Assembly (NCBI GenBank): GCA_963827855.1
Contig: CAWHBY010000002.1
Location: 1,054,001-1,118,000, forward strand
Direction: 5' to 3'
DNA from: DTPU01 sp963827855
GTDB lineage: Bacteria > Planctomycetota > Phycisphaerae > Sedimentisphaerales > Anaerobacaceae
DNA: 64,000 nucleotides
This document shows positions 26,235 through 35,560 of this stretch, piece by piece; within the stretch, counting starts at the first letter, position 1; the number at the start of each line of letters is the position of its first letter. Both the position numbers and the translations under genes were made by a program. A model generated the notes under the pieces. That model worked only from the letters and a program-made list of their open reading frames with translations. It ran no database searches and was not told the origin of the DNA.

Positions 26235-28304
26235 TCAGGAAGGCGAGTTCTGAGAGGCAAACACAACACGATAAGTCTTCACCATGCCATGATAATCAAA
26301 TTTCACAACAGCAGTTCCATCTCTTGATTCGGCCTGTGCAACCTCCACTTTTACCGTGCGATCGCTTGCAGATGCGGAAACGTGAGGTATTCCCGTAACG
26401 CTGGCAGGAAGGGTATACGTCGCCTGATAGAGATCAACACCGGTAATTCCGTTGGCATTTGTCGATCTCACCGGAGTGGCAGGCAGTCCGATCGCTTCTC
26501 CGTTCACCCTGATACTGACAGACGGCGGAACCGGACGAACGATGGTCTTTCTGTCAGAACTGAATCCCAGTCCAACGATATCGCAAAGACGTTCCGATCC
26601 AGGACCTTCGGCCACAAGAAAGACGGCATGCTTCTGTTTCAGATTGTCAACGAACGAAGCCACATCAATAGTGAATTTCGCAGTCTCCTGCCCCGCATTG
26701 GCGGGTACATCTATTTCGCCGATCTTCTTGCCTCTCCAGGTATCATTGTCCCATGGTCCGTCAAGCCAAACGTTAACCTTGAATGCGTTTGTTGTTTTTG
26801 GAGCAAGAAACAGATTGAAAGCCGACTTGTTGCCCGGCTTGGTTCCTTCAAAGGCCTTCAAGCCTTTCGTGTCTTTGCCGAGTCCGCCAAAGCCGAAGTA
26901 CTTGTATCCGATGACGTCGCCGCTCTTCACTCCTGCCAGGGGCATGCTACTGTCCCATATGTCCCACGAGTCCTGCATACACTGCTGGTTGGAAAGATAA
27001 CATGCGTATCCCGCGGAGTAGTATTGATACGGATTCAGTCCGTAGATGTGGAAACCTTCCGACGTGACTTCGGCTCCGGTGAATTCATTGCCCTGACTGC
27101 CTTTGGCGGTCCAGAGATTATCCTTCGCATAGGGGTCATAACCTCGGATGGTGACTTTGCCGCCTTCCGATACCGGTTTCTCATCCCATTCAACCTTGAC
27201 GGGCGCCACCATGGACTGACGTGCGTTTCCGAATCCTCTCGGCGCCCGGTGATAGAACACGTAATACTGGTCATTGATCAACTGGAGGCTGCCGTGCGTA
27301 TTGTGTCCCGAGAAGCTTGTCTGCGCCTTGGTTCCATCCTGGGTCGGCACAATCGCGCGTGCATCCACAAGAACACCACCACTTTTCCAGGGTCCCAGCG
27401 GTGAATCGCCATAGGCATAACGCAACGTCGCATTGGATCTGCCAAGGCCATATTCAGGACCGGAGTATCCGCTATAGATCCAGACATATTTGTTGCCGAC
27501 TACGCGAATAGACGCAGCTTCGAAGAAGGCGAACGCGGCAGGATCCTGCCCCGGAAAGACACGGGTCTGAAAACGGGCAACAGCCTGGGTTCCGGGTCTG
27601 AGCGAATACATGGTCTTCGGATCCAACTCACCTGCCGTCGACGTTTGGAATCCCCAGTATCCGTAAGCTCTGAAACCGATCTCGTAATTCGGATCGTTTC
27701 GATCCGTGACGTATTGCACATACACTGCCGGGTCGAATCCCATGGTGCTGCCAGGCACAGTTCTCGATCCGTCCGCCGTCATGTTGACGGGGGCAAATGG
27801 CCCAGTTGGACGATCACCCCTGGCTACCATGGCTTCTCTGTTACGACCGCGACTGTGCGGGTACAGATAGTATTCCTTCTTGCCGTCCTTTCTTCTCACC
27901 TCGACGAGGTCGGGAGCGTACATGACATCCCACTGGCTGGCGATCTGGTAGGTGAAAATGGGCCCTTCATCACGCCAGTTCGACAAATCCTCAACCAGCG
28001 CCGACCAGGCCCGTATGTCTGGCCCGCAATAACTGGTCGCTCTCACATCGTGGGAACCAATAACATAGATGCGGTACTTTCCCGGATGATCGGGATCCTC
28101 AAAAACACGCGGCTCTCCGTCGGGCAAATGTTCCCATAATGGCAGGTATGGATTACCTGCTCCACGATGGATGTCTTGAGTTGTCTTCGCTTCGCTCTGC
28201 GGCTGATTACCGGCGCCTGTCAGTGCACAACCGCAGAATAGCAGCAGTAACGCAAGTAATAGCGTTACATGGGCTCTCTTGAAAACAACCGAAACGTCCT
28301 TCAT
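26235..28304 (-). CDS. GH43-like five-bladed propeller lipoprotein with C-terminal sandwich domains
   Basis: The protein has 689 residues from ATG 28304, with GAAAGG upstream. The signal TLLLALLLLFCGC is a lipobox. Residues about 45-390 resemble a GH43/GH117-type propeller: GNPYLPLWEHLPDGEPRVFED, KYRIYVIGSHD, WDVMYAPDLVEV, YPHSRGRNREAMVARGDRP, GFDPAVYVQYV and FSGHNTHGSLQLINDQYYVF. Two beta-sandwich modules follow. Family members remove arabinose, xylose or galactose side chains; the substrate here is not determined. Base composition is clearly lower in GC than its neighbours, and 88-bp direct repeats flank it, so recent transfer is likely. Nothing else in its immediate surroundings is carbohydrate-related. 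Confidence 0.85.
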   Translation of the reverse strand: MKDVSVVFKRAHVTLLLALLLLFCGCALTGAGNQPQSEAKTTQDIHRGAGNPYLPLWEHLPDGEPRVFEDPDHPGKYRIYVIGSHDVRATSYCGPDIRAWSALVEDLSNWRDEGPIFTYQIASQWDVMYAPDLVEVRRKDGKKEYYLYPHSRGRNREAMVARGDRPTGPFAPVNMTADGSRTVPGSTMGFDPAVYVQYVTDRNDPNYEIGFRAYGYWGFQTSTAGELDPKTMYSLRPGTQAVARFQTRVFPGQDPAAFAFFEAASIRVVGNKYVWIYSGYSGPEYGLGRSNATLRYAYGDSPLGPWKSGGVLVDARAIVPTQDGTKAQTSFSGHNTHGSLQLINDQYYVFYHRAPRGFGNARQSMVAPVKVEWDEKPVSEGGKVTIRGYDPYAKDNLWTAKGSQGNEFTGAEVTSEGFHIYGLNPYQYYSAGYACYLSNQQCMQDSWDIWDSSMPLAGVKSGDVIGYKYFGFGGLGKDTKGLKAFEGTKPGNKSAFNLFLAPKTTNAFKVNVWLDGPWDNDTWRGKKIGEIDVPANAGQETAKFTIDVASFVDNLKQKHAVFLVAEGPGSERLCDIVGLGFSSDRKTIVRPVPPSVSIRVNGEAIGLPATPVRSTNANGITGVDLYQATYTLPASVTGIPHVSASASDRTVKVEVAQAESRDGTAVVKFDYHGMVKTYRVVFASQNSPS

Positions 28305-28427
28305 TGTTGCCTTTCTATCACTCCAGTGATTGAACAATAGACCGGAGACTGGATTTCCAGCGACGGGCCTGATTGTACCTGTTATTGAGGGAGTGTCAAA
28401 AGTCTCGTTGATCGTCGACGCACAGGT

Positions 28428-28515
28428 GGTCAGGTCTTCATGCTTGCACTTCTGGGGTCCCTGCAGACATCAATCAAGACGCCCAGCGCACTGATAACGA
28501 CTTGCCCCCTCGGCC
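28428..28515. repeat. Repeat D, copy 2 (88 bp)
   Basis: This is the direct-repeat partner of 25964-26051. The copies lie 2464 bases apart and enclose the GH43-like lipoprotein gene and its leader. Confidence 0.7.
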
Positions 28516-28733
28516 CTCAAATGCCAGTTCACCGCGATCGCGGCTTAGAGCCTCTAACAGAATGAACGCCCTTATATAAGGCGGTTCCTGTAGAGCGTCT
28601 GTGTCAGACGCCATCCTTGTCTGGTAGAGACTCTAGCCACAGATGCACACTGATGCACACTGATGGCTGTCGCCGCTGCGGTGCTTTCATCCCGTCAGAG
28701 GCATGGACATGCCTTTCATCATGACTCCTAATG

Positions 28734-28824
28734 CCGAGCTTAGCCGCGACGATGTCGGCCCGCAGCCCCGCAGGGGTGGAGGGGCGACACCGCAGTCGGC
28801 TCCAGTGACAGGTTCTCGCCGCGA
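28734..28824 (-). repeat. Repeat B, copy 1: 91-bp attC-like site
   Basis: The 91-base core (minus strand TCGCGGCGAGAACCTGTCAC ... GCGGCTAAGCTCGG) is about 90% identical to 29579-29669. It is a near-palindrome with paired TGTCG/CGACA and GAGCC/GGCT-AA-GCTC arms and unpaired bases. The outer bases are TCCTA and TAGGA, which pair with each other. This arrangement resembles an integron attC site, with weak core matches (5 of 7 bases). Confidence 0.5.
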
Positions 28825-29083
28825 TAGGAAAAGGGATCATGCTGTGATCCTCGACATTCACGGGGCAACCCGCGTGAGGGTCAGGGGTCAGAGCTCGATT
28901 AGCGACTAGCGAGGGGCTTGGCCTATCTTCCCATCTCGCGTTGCAGCTTCTGAAGTACCTCGTGGCATCTGAACATGTGGTCCGGATCAGAACCTCCCGG
29001 GATTCTGCCGTCCCATAGGGACTCACTTGGGCGCTAATCACCAATGAAGCTCTGACCCCAAAACCCCGAGGTTACGAGCGGTC

Positions 29084-29542
29084 TCAGTCAAGCCCCATGT
29101 TGGTCTTCTGGGTGGATGATTCCAGTGTTTCCATCTTCGATTGTAGGATGAAGATTGCGGCAATGAATACTAGGGAATAGAGGCCGTCAATCAGGATAGC
29201 CCAAAAGAACCATTGCTTCACGACATTGCCTAGGTTCATCGAAGCATATACACCAAAGGAGGATATGGCAAACAGACACCAGATCGGGATTACTCGAATT
29301 GCTCTCTTGTAGCGTCTAACATCCTTCGCAAACTCTATCATGAACAGTCCTGTGAGAACGAAGAACATCGAGAGTGCTCTCGCCAAGTATGAGACAAGTA
29401 GACCCACCTGAAGGCCTGGCTCAACTTTCGAAACACACCACACCAACCATGATTGTGGCATTAGGACAGCAAATACAGCCCCTGCAGCCAGGTAGCCATT
29501 GAGACGAAGGATGAACTTCAGCCACTTTTCAGAAGATGACAT
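29084..29542 (-). CDS. Small four-helix membrane protein of unknown function
   Basis: The protein has 152 residues from ATG 29542. Four hydrophobic helices are visible: LAAGAVFAVLMPQSWLVWCV, VGLLVSYLARALSMFFVLTGLF, VIPIWCLFAISSFGVYASM and WFFWAILIDGLYSLVFIAAIFI, with positive residues between them (RRYKRAIR). I do not recognise the family. The gene has low GC. It starts about 36 bases after repeat B copy 2 and ends 260 bases before repeat B copy 1, all on the minus strand. That is how a gene sits in an integron cassette. The role is unknown. Confidence 0.75.
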   Translation of the reverse strand: MSSSEKWLKFILRLNGYLAAGAVFAVLMPQSWLVWCVSKVEPGLQVGLLVSYLARALSMFFVLTGLFMIEFAKDVRRYKRAIRVIPIWCLFAISSFGVYASMNLGNVVKQWFFWAILIDGLYSLVFIAAIFILQSKMETLESSTQKTNMGLD

Positions 29543-29578
29543 TGTTCTACTTTCCCTCAATCAGCTCTGCGGCCCATA

Positions 29579-29669
29579 CCGAGCTGAGCCGCGAGGATGT
29601 CGGCCCGCAGCCCCGCAGGGGCACAGGAACGACACCGCAGTCGGCTCCAGTGACAGGTTCTCGCTGCGG
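29579..29669 (-). repeat. Repeat B, copy 2: 91-bp attC-like site
   Basis: The core is the same length as copy 1 and about 90% identical. The outer bases differ from copy 1 (CCCA and TGGG instead of CCTA and TAGG) but still pair with each other. Such covariation is known for the R'/R'' ends of attC sites. The site immediately precedes the start of the membrane-protein gene at 29542. Confidence 0.5.
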
Positions 29670-29681
29670 TGGGTGAAAGGG

Positions 29682-29775
29682 GTCTGGCTTTTGATTCAGG
29701 CATTGGCTTGATGGCCAATGCACCAGAAAGTGGAGCGGAAGCAAGTGACACCAGACTCACAAGCCTGACCCCTTG
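29682..29775. repeat. Repeat C, copy 2
   Basis: This is the partner of 25516-25609 in the same orientation. It adjoins repeat B copy 2, so the two form a composite block upstream of the membrane-protein gene. Confidence 0.7.
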
Positions 29776-29981
29776 GTTTGAGATCAAGAATCCGAAATCG
29801 AAAATCCAGAATGGAGAGACTCCGTCCCCGTCGGCTGCACGCAGCCTACTGCGCCACGCCCGAGGGGCGGCGAGGTGGCTGAGGGCGGACGAAGAGCAGG
29901 ACTCAATAGGTCAGGCGATAAGGATAGAGTGAAGAACCTGATCCGGGCGTTACCGGTCCCGCTGTCCGCACCTGGTGCCAA

Positions 29982-30161
29982 GGGCCTGCGTCCGGACAGG
30001 CCGAGCAGTTGCCGCTCAGATTTGGGGCAGGTTGGGGCGCAGCGATTGGGCGAAACCGGAGGCGTAGTAATCTCCTACATTGAGGATTTCGCGATTGAGG
30101 AGCGACCCAAGATGGCCCGAAGATGAGATGGCAAATGTTCAGCTTGTCCGGACACAGGCCC
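29982..30161. mobile_element. 180-bp inverted-repeat element (MITE-like), copy 2
   Basis: The length equals copy 1 (180 bp). Termini are GGGCCTGCGTCCGGACAGG and, reversed, GGGCCTGTGTCCGGACAAG. The outer 10 bases agree with copy 1, while the next bases differ between copies yet stay complementary within each. The inner part (CGAAACCGGAGGCGTAGT, GAGGATTTCGCGATTGAGGA) matches copy 1 closely. No target duplication is evident. The surrounding gap, 29543-30566, otherwise contains repeats B, C and E and no supported gene. Confidence 0.7.
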
Positions 30162-30296
30162 GTAGCCATGTTGCTTCCCTCGGCTGTTGATTCCGCAATA
30201 GAACCAGAGGGCATTGTAGCCTGGGGCGACGTTCGGGTCAATGTGATTACAGACGATTCGGGGTGGTGGGCGGGAGGGATTGCGTCAGGGGGAGTC

Positions 30297-30510
30297 GTCC
30301 AAAGATCAAGCCGCAGGATCGAGGCCGAGGAAGGCGACGCGGTCCAGGCTTGCCTGGACAAGCGGTGCATTCCGGAGGCCGCCCTTCGAGACGAAGTCGA
30401 GAAGGCACGGCGAAGCCGTGGATCAGGCGGCGGAGCCACGAACACGTCAACAGCCGCGACACCGCGTCAGCATTCGCGGCCATTCGCGTCATTCGCGGCA
30501 AAGGAGCTTC
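30297..30510. repeat. Repeat E fragment (hairpin-rich family)
   Basis: AAGCCGCAGGATCGAGGCCG, TCCAGGCTTGCCTGGA and GGCACGGCGAAGCCGTGG match the centre of the elements at 12295-12738 and 61224-61914. The inverted termini are absent. Tandem GCATTCGCGG-type units (9-mers) follow around 30470-30505. Confidence 0.6.
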
Positions 30511-30541
30511 TTCTGTCTGAGCCTGCGCGGGCTGAAGGGTT

Positions 30542-30574
30542 GAGGCAGCATGGGCTAAAGCCCATCCTACGGCC
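30542..30574. repeat. REP-like palindrome at the GH115 stop
   Basis: GGCAGCATGGGCTAAAGCCCATCCTACGGCC is the standard copy of the REP-like family. It overlaps the last codons of the GH115 gene; the TAG stop lies inside the repeat. It could terminate or protect the transcript of the xylan operon. Confidence 0.7.
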
Positions 30575-33568
30575 TGGCTCCTGAGTGAAAGCTCTCCTGC
30601 GGGCCCAGGTAGTTCGGGCGCAGGCCGCCCAGGTCTACCACGATCTTCTGGAGGACCACGCCGGGGTCCACCATCCAGATCTTGAGGGTGTGGTAGCCGG
30701 GTGTGGCCAGGGTATGGGTGGACTGGGCGACCCTGCAGGCGTTCCTGACGGACTCCTCCCACTCTCTGTTGCCGTTGCGGGCATCGAAGCCCTTGGGAAC
30801 GATGTCGATGATCCGGGGCTTCTCGTCGTCAAAGGACACGGCGTACCGCAGGCCATGGTCCGGGACGAAGTTCAGGGTGGGTGAGACGATCGCCAGGACC
30901 TTAGCCTGGCCGGGCTGGAAGAGGTACATCTTGTACTCTAGACACGGCGAGTCCTGTGGAGGTGTCACGCTCGGACTGGTCTGCGGCAGGATCGTCATGG
31001 CAGAGACGGTCCGGCCGTATCCCTCGATCCGCTCCCAGCGGGCCGCACCAGCGGGGACGCTGCGGGTGTAGTGCTCCGCCTCCATCGAGACGTAGCCATC
31101 TGCCTGGGCGAAGCCCTGCAGCGAGTCGCGCGTCAGCTCGCTGGGATTGAACGATTCAACCTTCACGATCACGGGCTGGCCTGCCTCCTGCGAGATCTTG
31201 ACCGTCCCAGTCGCAGCGCCCTTGGGCGCCTTGGGCCAGTCGATGGTCACCCAGATCTGCTCCTCCTTGGCCACTGTGCCCTGGCCAGCACTGAGCAGGA
31301 TCCAGGGCTGGCTGGCTGAGGCGGTGTATCGCACCGGGGTCTGGCCACGGTTGAAGACGTCGATGTATCGCCGCTGCTGGTTGAGCGAGTCAAACCTCGG
31401 TAGGCAGGGATCCGTGGCCGCCTCGCCGGACGTGGCCGGCCACGCAGTCGCAGAGCCCTCCACTGCCACGCCTAGGGCCGCTGCCTGGGCTACCTCGATG
31501 CGCGATACCTTGGGCATGATGTTCCGTGGCGGGTCGTTCCACATCGTGTAGCCGATGTGCACCTGGTCCATGAAGTGGTTCCACTTGCCGCCGGCAAGCG
31601 TGTGGTTGAACTCATTCATCAGATCGGCGTCTGCCTTGAACAGCGTCTCCACCCGGTCCGCCAGGTCGTTGGCACTGGCCCGGCCCTGCCGGGCGTACAG
31701 GGCATTCCTGCCTGCAGCGACGTACAGCTCGTTGACCTGGCAGCAGGCCTTGGTGGGAAACAGCACCAGCTCATAGAAGGCATCGCGGTACTCGGCCGGC
31801 AGCTTGGCGTAGAGGTCTTCTCGCCTTGGCGGTGAGTGGCCTTGAAGTCCGCGACCACGGTATCCGCCTCCTGGTAGTCGGTCAGGCTGTAGGTGGTCGG
31901 CTCCAGCAGCTCGGGTTTGCGCCGGCCGTTGTACTTGCGTGTAGCCGGAGATGATGTCCGCGATCTCCTCGGCGTATGGGCCGGCCCGAACTCGCGCTCG
32001 GCCCAGAGCCGGGTGTATTCGCCGATGTTCTGGTTGGTCCAGCGGCTCGGTGTTCCAGGCCAGGTGCAGGAAGTACTCGATGGGGAATTCCAGGCCCTTG
32101 AAGTGGCCGACGTTGACGATCCAGATCCGGTCGGCGCCATAGTCCTTGGCCAGCGACATCTGCTCCCAGACCTTGGGGATCGGATTGGTGTTGATCCACT
32201 TGTAGTTGCGCGGTCCGCCGACGTAGTCGAAGTGGTAGTAGATCCCCGCCCCGCCGCTCCGCTTGCGCTCCGCCTCGGTGGGCAGGCGGCGGACGTTGCC
32301 CCAGTTGTCGTCCGCCCACAGGAGCGTCACGTCGTCGGGCACGCGAAGCCCCGCGTTGTAGTACTCCTGCACCTCCTTGTAGAGGCACCAGAGCTGCGGC
32401 ACCTTCGTGACGTCGGGGTTGATCTCCTCTGCGATCATCTTGCGCTGGACTGCCACGATCTCTTCCAGCAGGGCCATGCTCTGGGCCACTGTGCCGCCCG
32501 GGATCATGGGCGTGTCGTTGGCGCCGCGCAGGCCGATGGTGATGATGCTCTCGTAGTTCTTGTTGCGGCGGATGCCCTCTCGCCAGAAGTCCTGCAGGAC
32601 GTCGGGGTGCTTGTAGTAGTTCCAGCTGCCCAGGGTCCTCTGGTAGCGGCGGTCCCATTCCTTCTGGGCCCGGAGCATCGGCTCCTGGTGGGAGGTGCCC
32701 ATGACGATGCCGTATTCATCCGCCAGCCTGGGGTTCTTCGGATCGTCCTCGTTGAAGGCGTTGTTCCACATCGCCGGCCAGAGGTAGTTGCCCTTGAGAC
32801 GCAGGAGCACCTCGAAGATCCGGGAGTAGAACTCGCTGTCGTAGTTGGCCACGCCCGCTGGGATGGGCGGATTGGTGCCCGGCGGGACCGTGCCGAACTT
32901 CTCCGCGACCCAGCCGCTCAGGTCGGGCGCTTCGTCATTGAGGAAGATGCCGCGGTACTTGACCGACGGCGGCCCCTGCACGGTACTTGCCCGCCTTCAC
33001 GAAGAGCGCGTCCTGGTGTGCCGACCGGCACGTCCGCCCACCAGTACCAGGGCGACACGCCGATCTGCTCGGACAGGTCGTAGATGCCGTAGATCGTCCC
33101 GCGCTTGTCGCTGCCGGCAATGACCAGGCCGTTAGCCACACCTGCCAGAGGCGAGCTGACCCCCTGGATGAGGAACGACTCCCACTTGCCCGCGATGGCA
33201 GAGACGTCGATCTTGCGGTCCGCGATCAGCCGGTCCAGGACCTTGCTCTTGCCGATGGTCCCCACAAGGATGACGCTGCCGCTGAGCTTCGCAGGATCGT
33301 GGGAGATCACCGGCGTACAGCCGGTGACCCGGTTCACGTCAGCCTGCAGGTCCTTGGCCGCACGGATCACGCCTGGATAGTCGTTCGAGTCGACCCAGAT
33401 CGTGGCTGCCGCCTTTGCCTGCACGAGGGGAAAGCCCCCTGCGGTCTGGGTGGTCTCCACATACCGCGCCTGTCCTATGGCCAGCACTGCACAGGGGAGG
33501 ATGGCGAGCAGAGCGATGCTCAACCTTGAAGCCCTGGCCACCCTTGCCGTCTCACGCGTGAAGGTCAT
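30567..33568 (-). pseudogene. GH115 alpha-glucuronidase, broken by several frameshifts
   Basis: ATG 33568 starts a signal peptide (LSIALLAILPCAVLAIGQA). The N-terminal domain follows (ATIWVDSNDYPGVIRAAKDL, GTIYGIYDLSEQIGVSPWYWWADVP). After breaks near 33022 and 32983 the GH115 barrel opens: VKYRGIFLNDEAPDLSGWV, YLWPAMWNNAFNEDDPKN, MGTSHQEPMLRAQKEW and TIGLRGANDTPMI. Breaks near 32045, 31985, 31935 and 31832 interrupt FGP-HAEEIADIISGYT-KYNGRRKPELLEP. The remaining C-terminal sandwich is intact to 30567. GH115 removes (4-O-methyl-)glucuronic acid from internal xylan residues. Nearly all breaks are small insertions without other damage, so errors in the consensus are as likely as true loss. It is the last gene of the xylan operon. 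Confidence 0.8.
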
Positions 33569-34278
33569 AGGTCTTCCCCCAGATGGGATTGCGTAGATCT
33601 GATGCAGAGGTCAGGCTGTCTTTGGCTGGCACTCTGCAAGAACCATTCCCCTGCCGTAGTGAACCTGGCACGTCGATCGGGAGAGGGGTTTCTTTTTGCC
33701 GCGAATGACGCGAATGACGCGAATGCTGCCGCGGGGTCGTGGCTGTCGGCGTATTTGCGGCTCCGCCGTCTGATCCACGGCTTCGCCGTGCCCTGGGACT
33801 GCGTCCCAAGGGTGGCCGCCGGAACAGACTGCTCTTCCAAGCAAGCTTGGAACGCATCCTCTTCCTTGGCCTCGATCCGACGGCTCGGGCTGGCACCTAA
33901 GCATCCTTCCATGGGTCTACAGAACGGACCACGGGACTCTCGCGCACAGTCCAAGCCGTACGCGCGTGAGCAAGCAGGACTCCATGGAGCAAGCTTGCTT
34001 GCAGAATGGAGACCTGCGCAGCTCGCCCTGGCAGGCGCATGCCTGACAGGTAGACGCGTCAGCGTCGCGTACGGCGACGCCACGACTGGAACACGACCCT
34101 GCCCACGGCGACAGCCATTCGCGGCATTCGCGTTATTCGCGGCCAGAAACTCCTTCAGTTCTCCTTGGGTTTCGGCCAGAGGCTGCGATGTGGCATTTGT
34201 GTTAGTCGTAGCGAAAGACTCCTTCAGTTCTCCTCTGTTGCCGCGTTTGAGGCTGGCATCCTCTGACGCAGAGGCTAT
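33569..34278. repeat. Intergenic region with inverted repeat E fragments and 9-mer tandem repeats
   Basis: These 710 bases between GH8 and GH115 carry no supported gene. GCGAATGAC units repeat at about 33700-33725. A minus-strand copy of repeat E (GGCACGGCGAAGCCG, CTTGGGACGCAGTCCC) lies at about 33740-33900. The stretch 33950-34150 matches, in reverse, the extra 250-base segment of the element at 61224-61914. More ATTCGCGGC units occur at 34110-34145. Confidence 0.55.
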
Positions 34279-35544
34279 TCAGGGGTTGTCTTGACTCCAG
34301 ATCCGGAACTGGCCGCTGCAATGGAGGAGCCCCATGAGATACAGCATACCGTCGTAGTAGCGATACTGGCCTGACGGGATGGGAACCGCCCACAAGGCCT
34401 CCACGAACTGGCGGGCCCGGGGCGCAGTGGCCGCAAGGCTGGCCACCGCGTTCATGGCCACGAGACCTGTGGAGTGGTCCTTGCCGAGTTCCTTTCCGTC
34501 GAGAGTATGGAGATTGCCGTACATGCTCAATCCCTTGGACTCAAAGAAGGCCTGCAGTCTGTCACTCAACTGCCTCTCTCGCACGTCCTTGGCCCACCAG
34601 GACCAGTCCATGGCCCAGTTCATCGCCGTACGCCAGGCATCATACTGGAAGTTGCCTCTCTGGCCTGCCATGGCCGTACCGTCGAAGTTGGCGTAGTCGG
34701 GCGCAAGGCCAGTGGCCGGATTCGTCACCTTCTGGAAGTAGTCCCTGCTGACTGTGGCCGCCCTCTCCCAGAAGGCCTTGTCGCTGGCTGCCCCCCAGCG
34801 AGACCACAGCTCGTAGAAGGCGGGCAGGTGATAGGAGGGATCCGTGAAGTCGGTGTCAGGCGTGAACCGGACCATGCCCTGTTCGACTGAGAAGATCGCC
34901 CTGCCCGTCCGGTTGCCGCGTGCCGTCGGCCCTGTGATCACTTCCCTGTGGACCATGTCCGTGAGGAGCCGATTCGCTGCAACCTCATACTGGTAGATGC
35001 CGGTCCCATTGCCCCATCGGTTGGCGGCGAAGAAGAGCGACATGGCAAAGTACTCCTCGCCATCCGGCGCAGGCATCTCATCATTGGGCGACCCATTGGT
35101 CTTCATTGACCACGAGAAGTAGCCATAGCCCGGGTGACCGGGAGAGTCGTGATACATGTACGTCCTGGCCCAGTTCCAGAGGCTGTCGAACTCGGTCTTC
35201 CTGTCCATCTGCACGGCGATCATCATGCCGTACGACATGCCCTCTGACCGCACGTCCCTGCTGGCGATGTCGCTGAGGTAGGCCAGGCCGCCATTGGCGT
35301 TGGTGCCTGCAGGATAGTAGACCGTCTGGGTGTTGGGATCGCCGTGGAACAACTGCTTGAAGGCCGCGTCAATCTTCGCGGTCACCTCCTGCTGAGAGTG
35401 GCCCAGCTCCACGAAGAGGTTGCGGTAGGCGCCCGTGCTGAATGCACCACCGGAACTGGCGAAGGTCGCGGGCTGCTGAACTGCGCCCGCTGCCAGCGCC
35501 GAGGCCAGGACGATTCCTGTCACGCACACAGTGGCAACTCTCAT
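34279..35544 (-). CDS. GH8 reducing-end xylose-releasing exo-oligoxylanase-like enzyme
   Basis: The protein has 421 residues from ATG 35544, with GAGGAGCC upstream. A signal peptide (GIVLASALAAGAVQ) leads into GAFSTGAYRNLFVELGHSQQEV, typical of GH8 Rex enzymes. The general acid is the Glu of RSEGMSYGMM (residue 101). PDGEEYFAMSLFFA and NFQYDAWRTAMNW (Asp about 302, candidate base) complete the GH8 (alpha/alpha)6 barrel. Rex enzymes remove xylose from the reducing end of xylo-oligosaccharides. The export signal is somewhat unusual for Rex, which is often cytoplasmic, so endo-acting GH8 activity is an alternative. It starts 16 bases after the end of the symporter gene. Confidence 0.9.
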   Translation of the reverse strand: MRVATVCVTGIVLASALAAGAVQQPATFASSGGAFSTGAYRNLFVELGHSQQEVTAKIDAAFKQLFHGDPNTQTVYYPAGTNANGGLAYLSDIASRDVRSEGMSYGMMIAVQMDRKTEFDSLWNWARTYMYHDSPGHPGYGYFSWSMKTNGSPNDEMPAPDGEEYFAMSLFFAANRWGNGTGIYQYEVAANRLLTDMVHREVITGPTARGNRTGRAIFSVEQGMVRFTPDTDFTDPSYHLPAFYELWSRWGAASDKAFWERAATVSRDYFQKVTNPATGLAPDYANFDGTAMAGQRGNFQYDAWRTAMNWAMDWSWWAKDVRERQLSDRLQAFFESKGLSMYGNLHTLDGKELGKDHSTGLVAMNAVASLAATAPRARQFVEALWAVPIPSGQYRYYDGMLYLMGLLHCSGQFRIWSQDNP

Positions 35545-35560
35545 TCAAGGCTCCTCAGGG

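Larger units (their letters stand above)
28305..29083. other. Repeat-rich stretch between the GH43-like and membrane-protein genes
   Basis: No intact gene is supported. It contains repeat D copy 2 (28428-28515), an imperfect palindrome around TTATATAA (about 28563-28587), a GCGTCTGACACAGACGC hairpin near 28600, and repeat B copy 1 (28734-28824). GTTAGAGGC on the minus strand near 28553-28561 resembles an attC core but has no matching partner. Confidence 0.4.

Noticed and set aside
28338..28620. Small open frames between GH43-like gene and repeat B
   Set aside because: They are short, lack ribosome binding sites and lie across repeats D and B; no family is recognisable.
31893..33083. 396-codon plus-strand frame opposite GH115
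   Set aside because: It is antisense to a region with GH115 motifs; it stays open because of GC-rich third positions.
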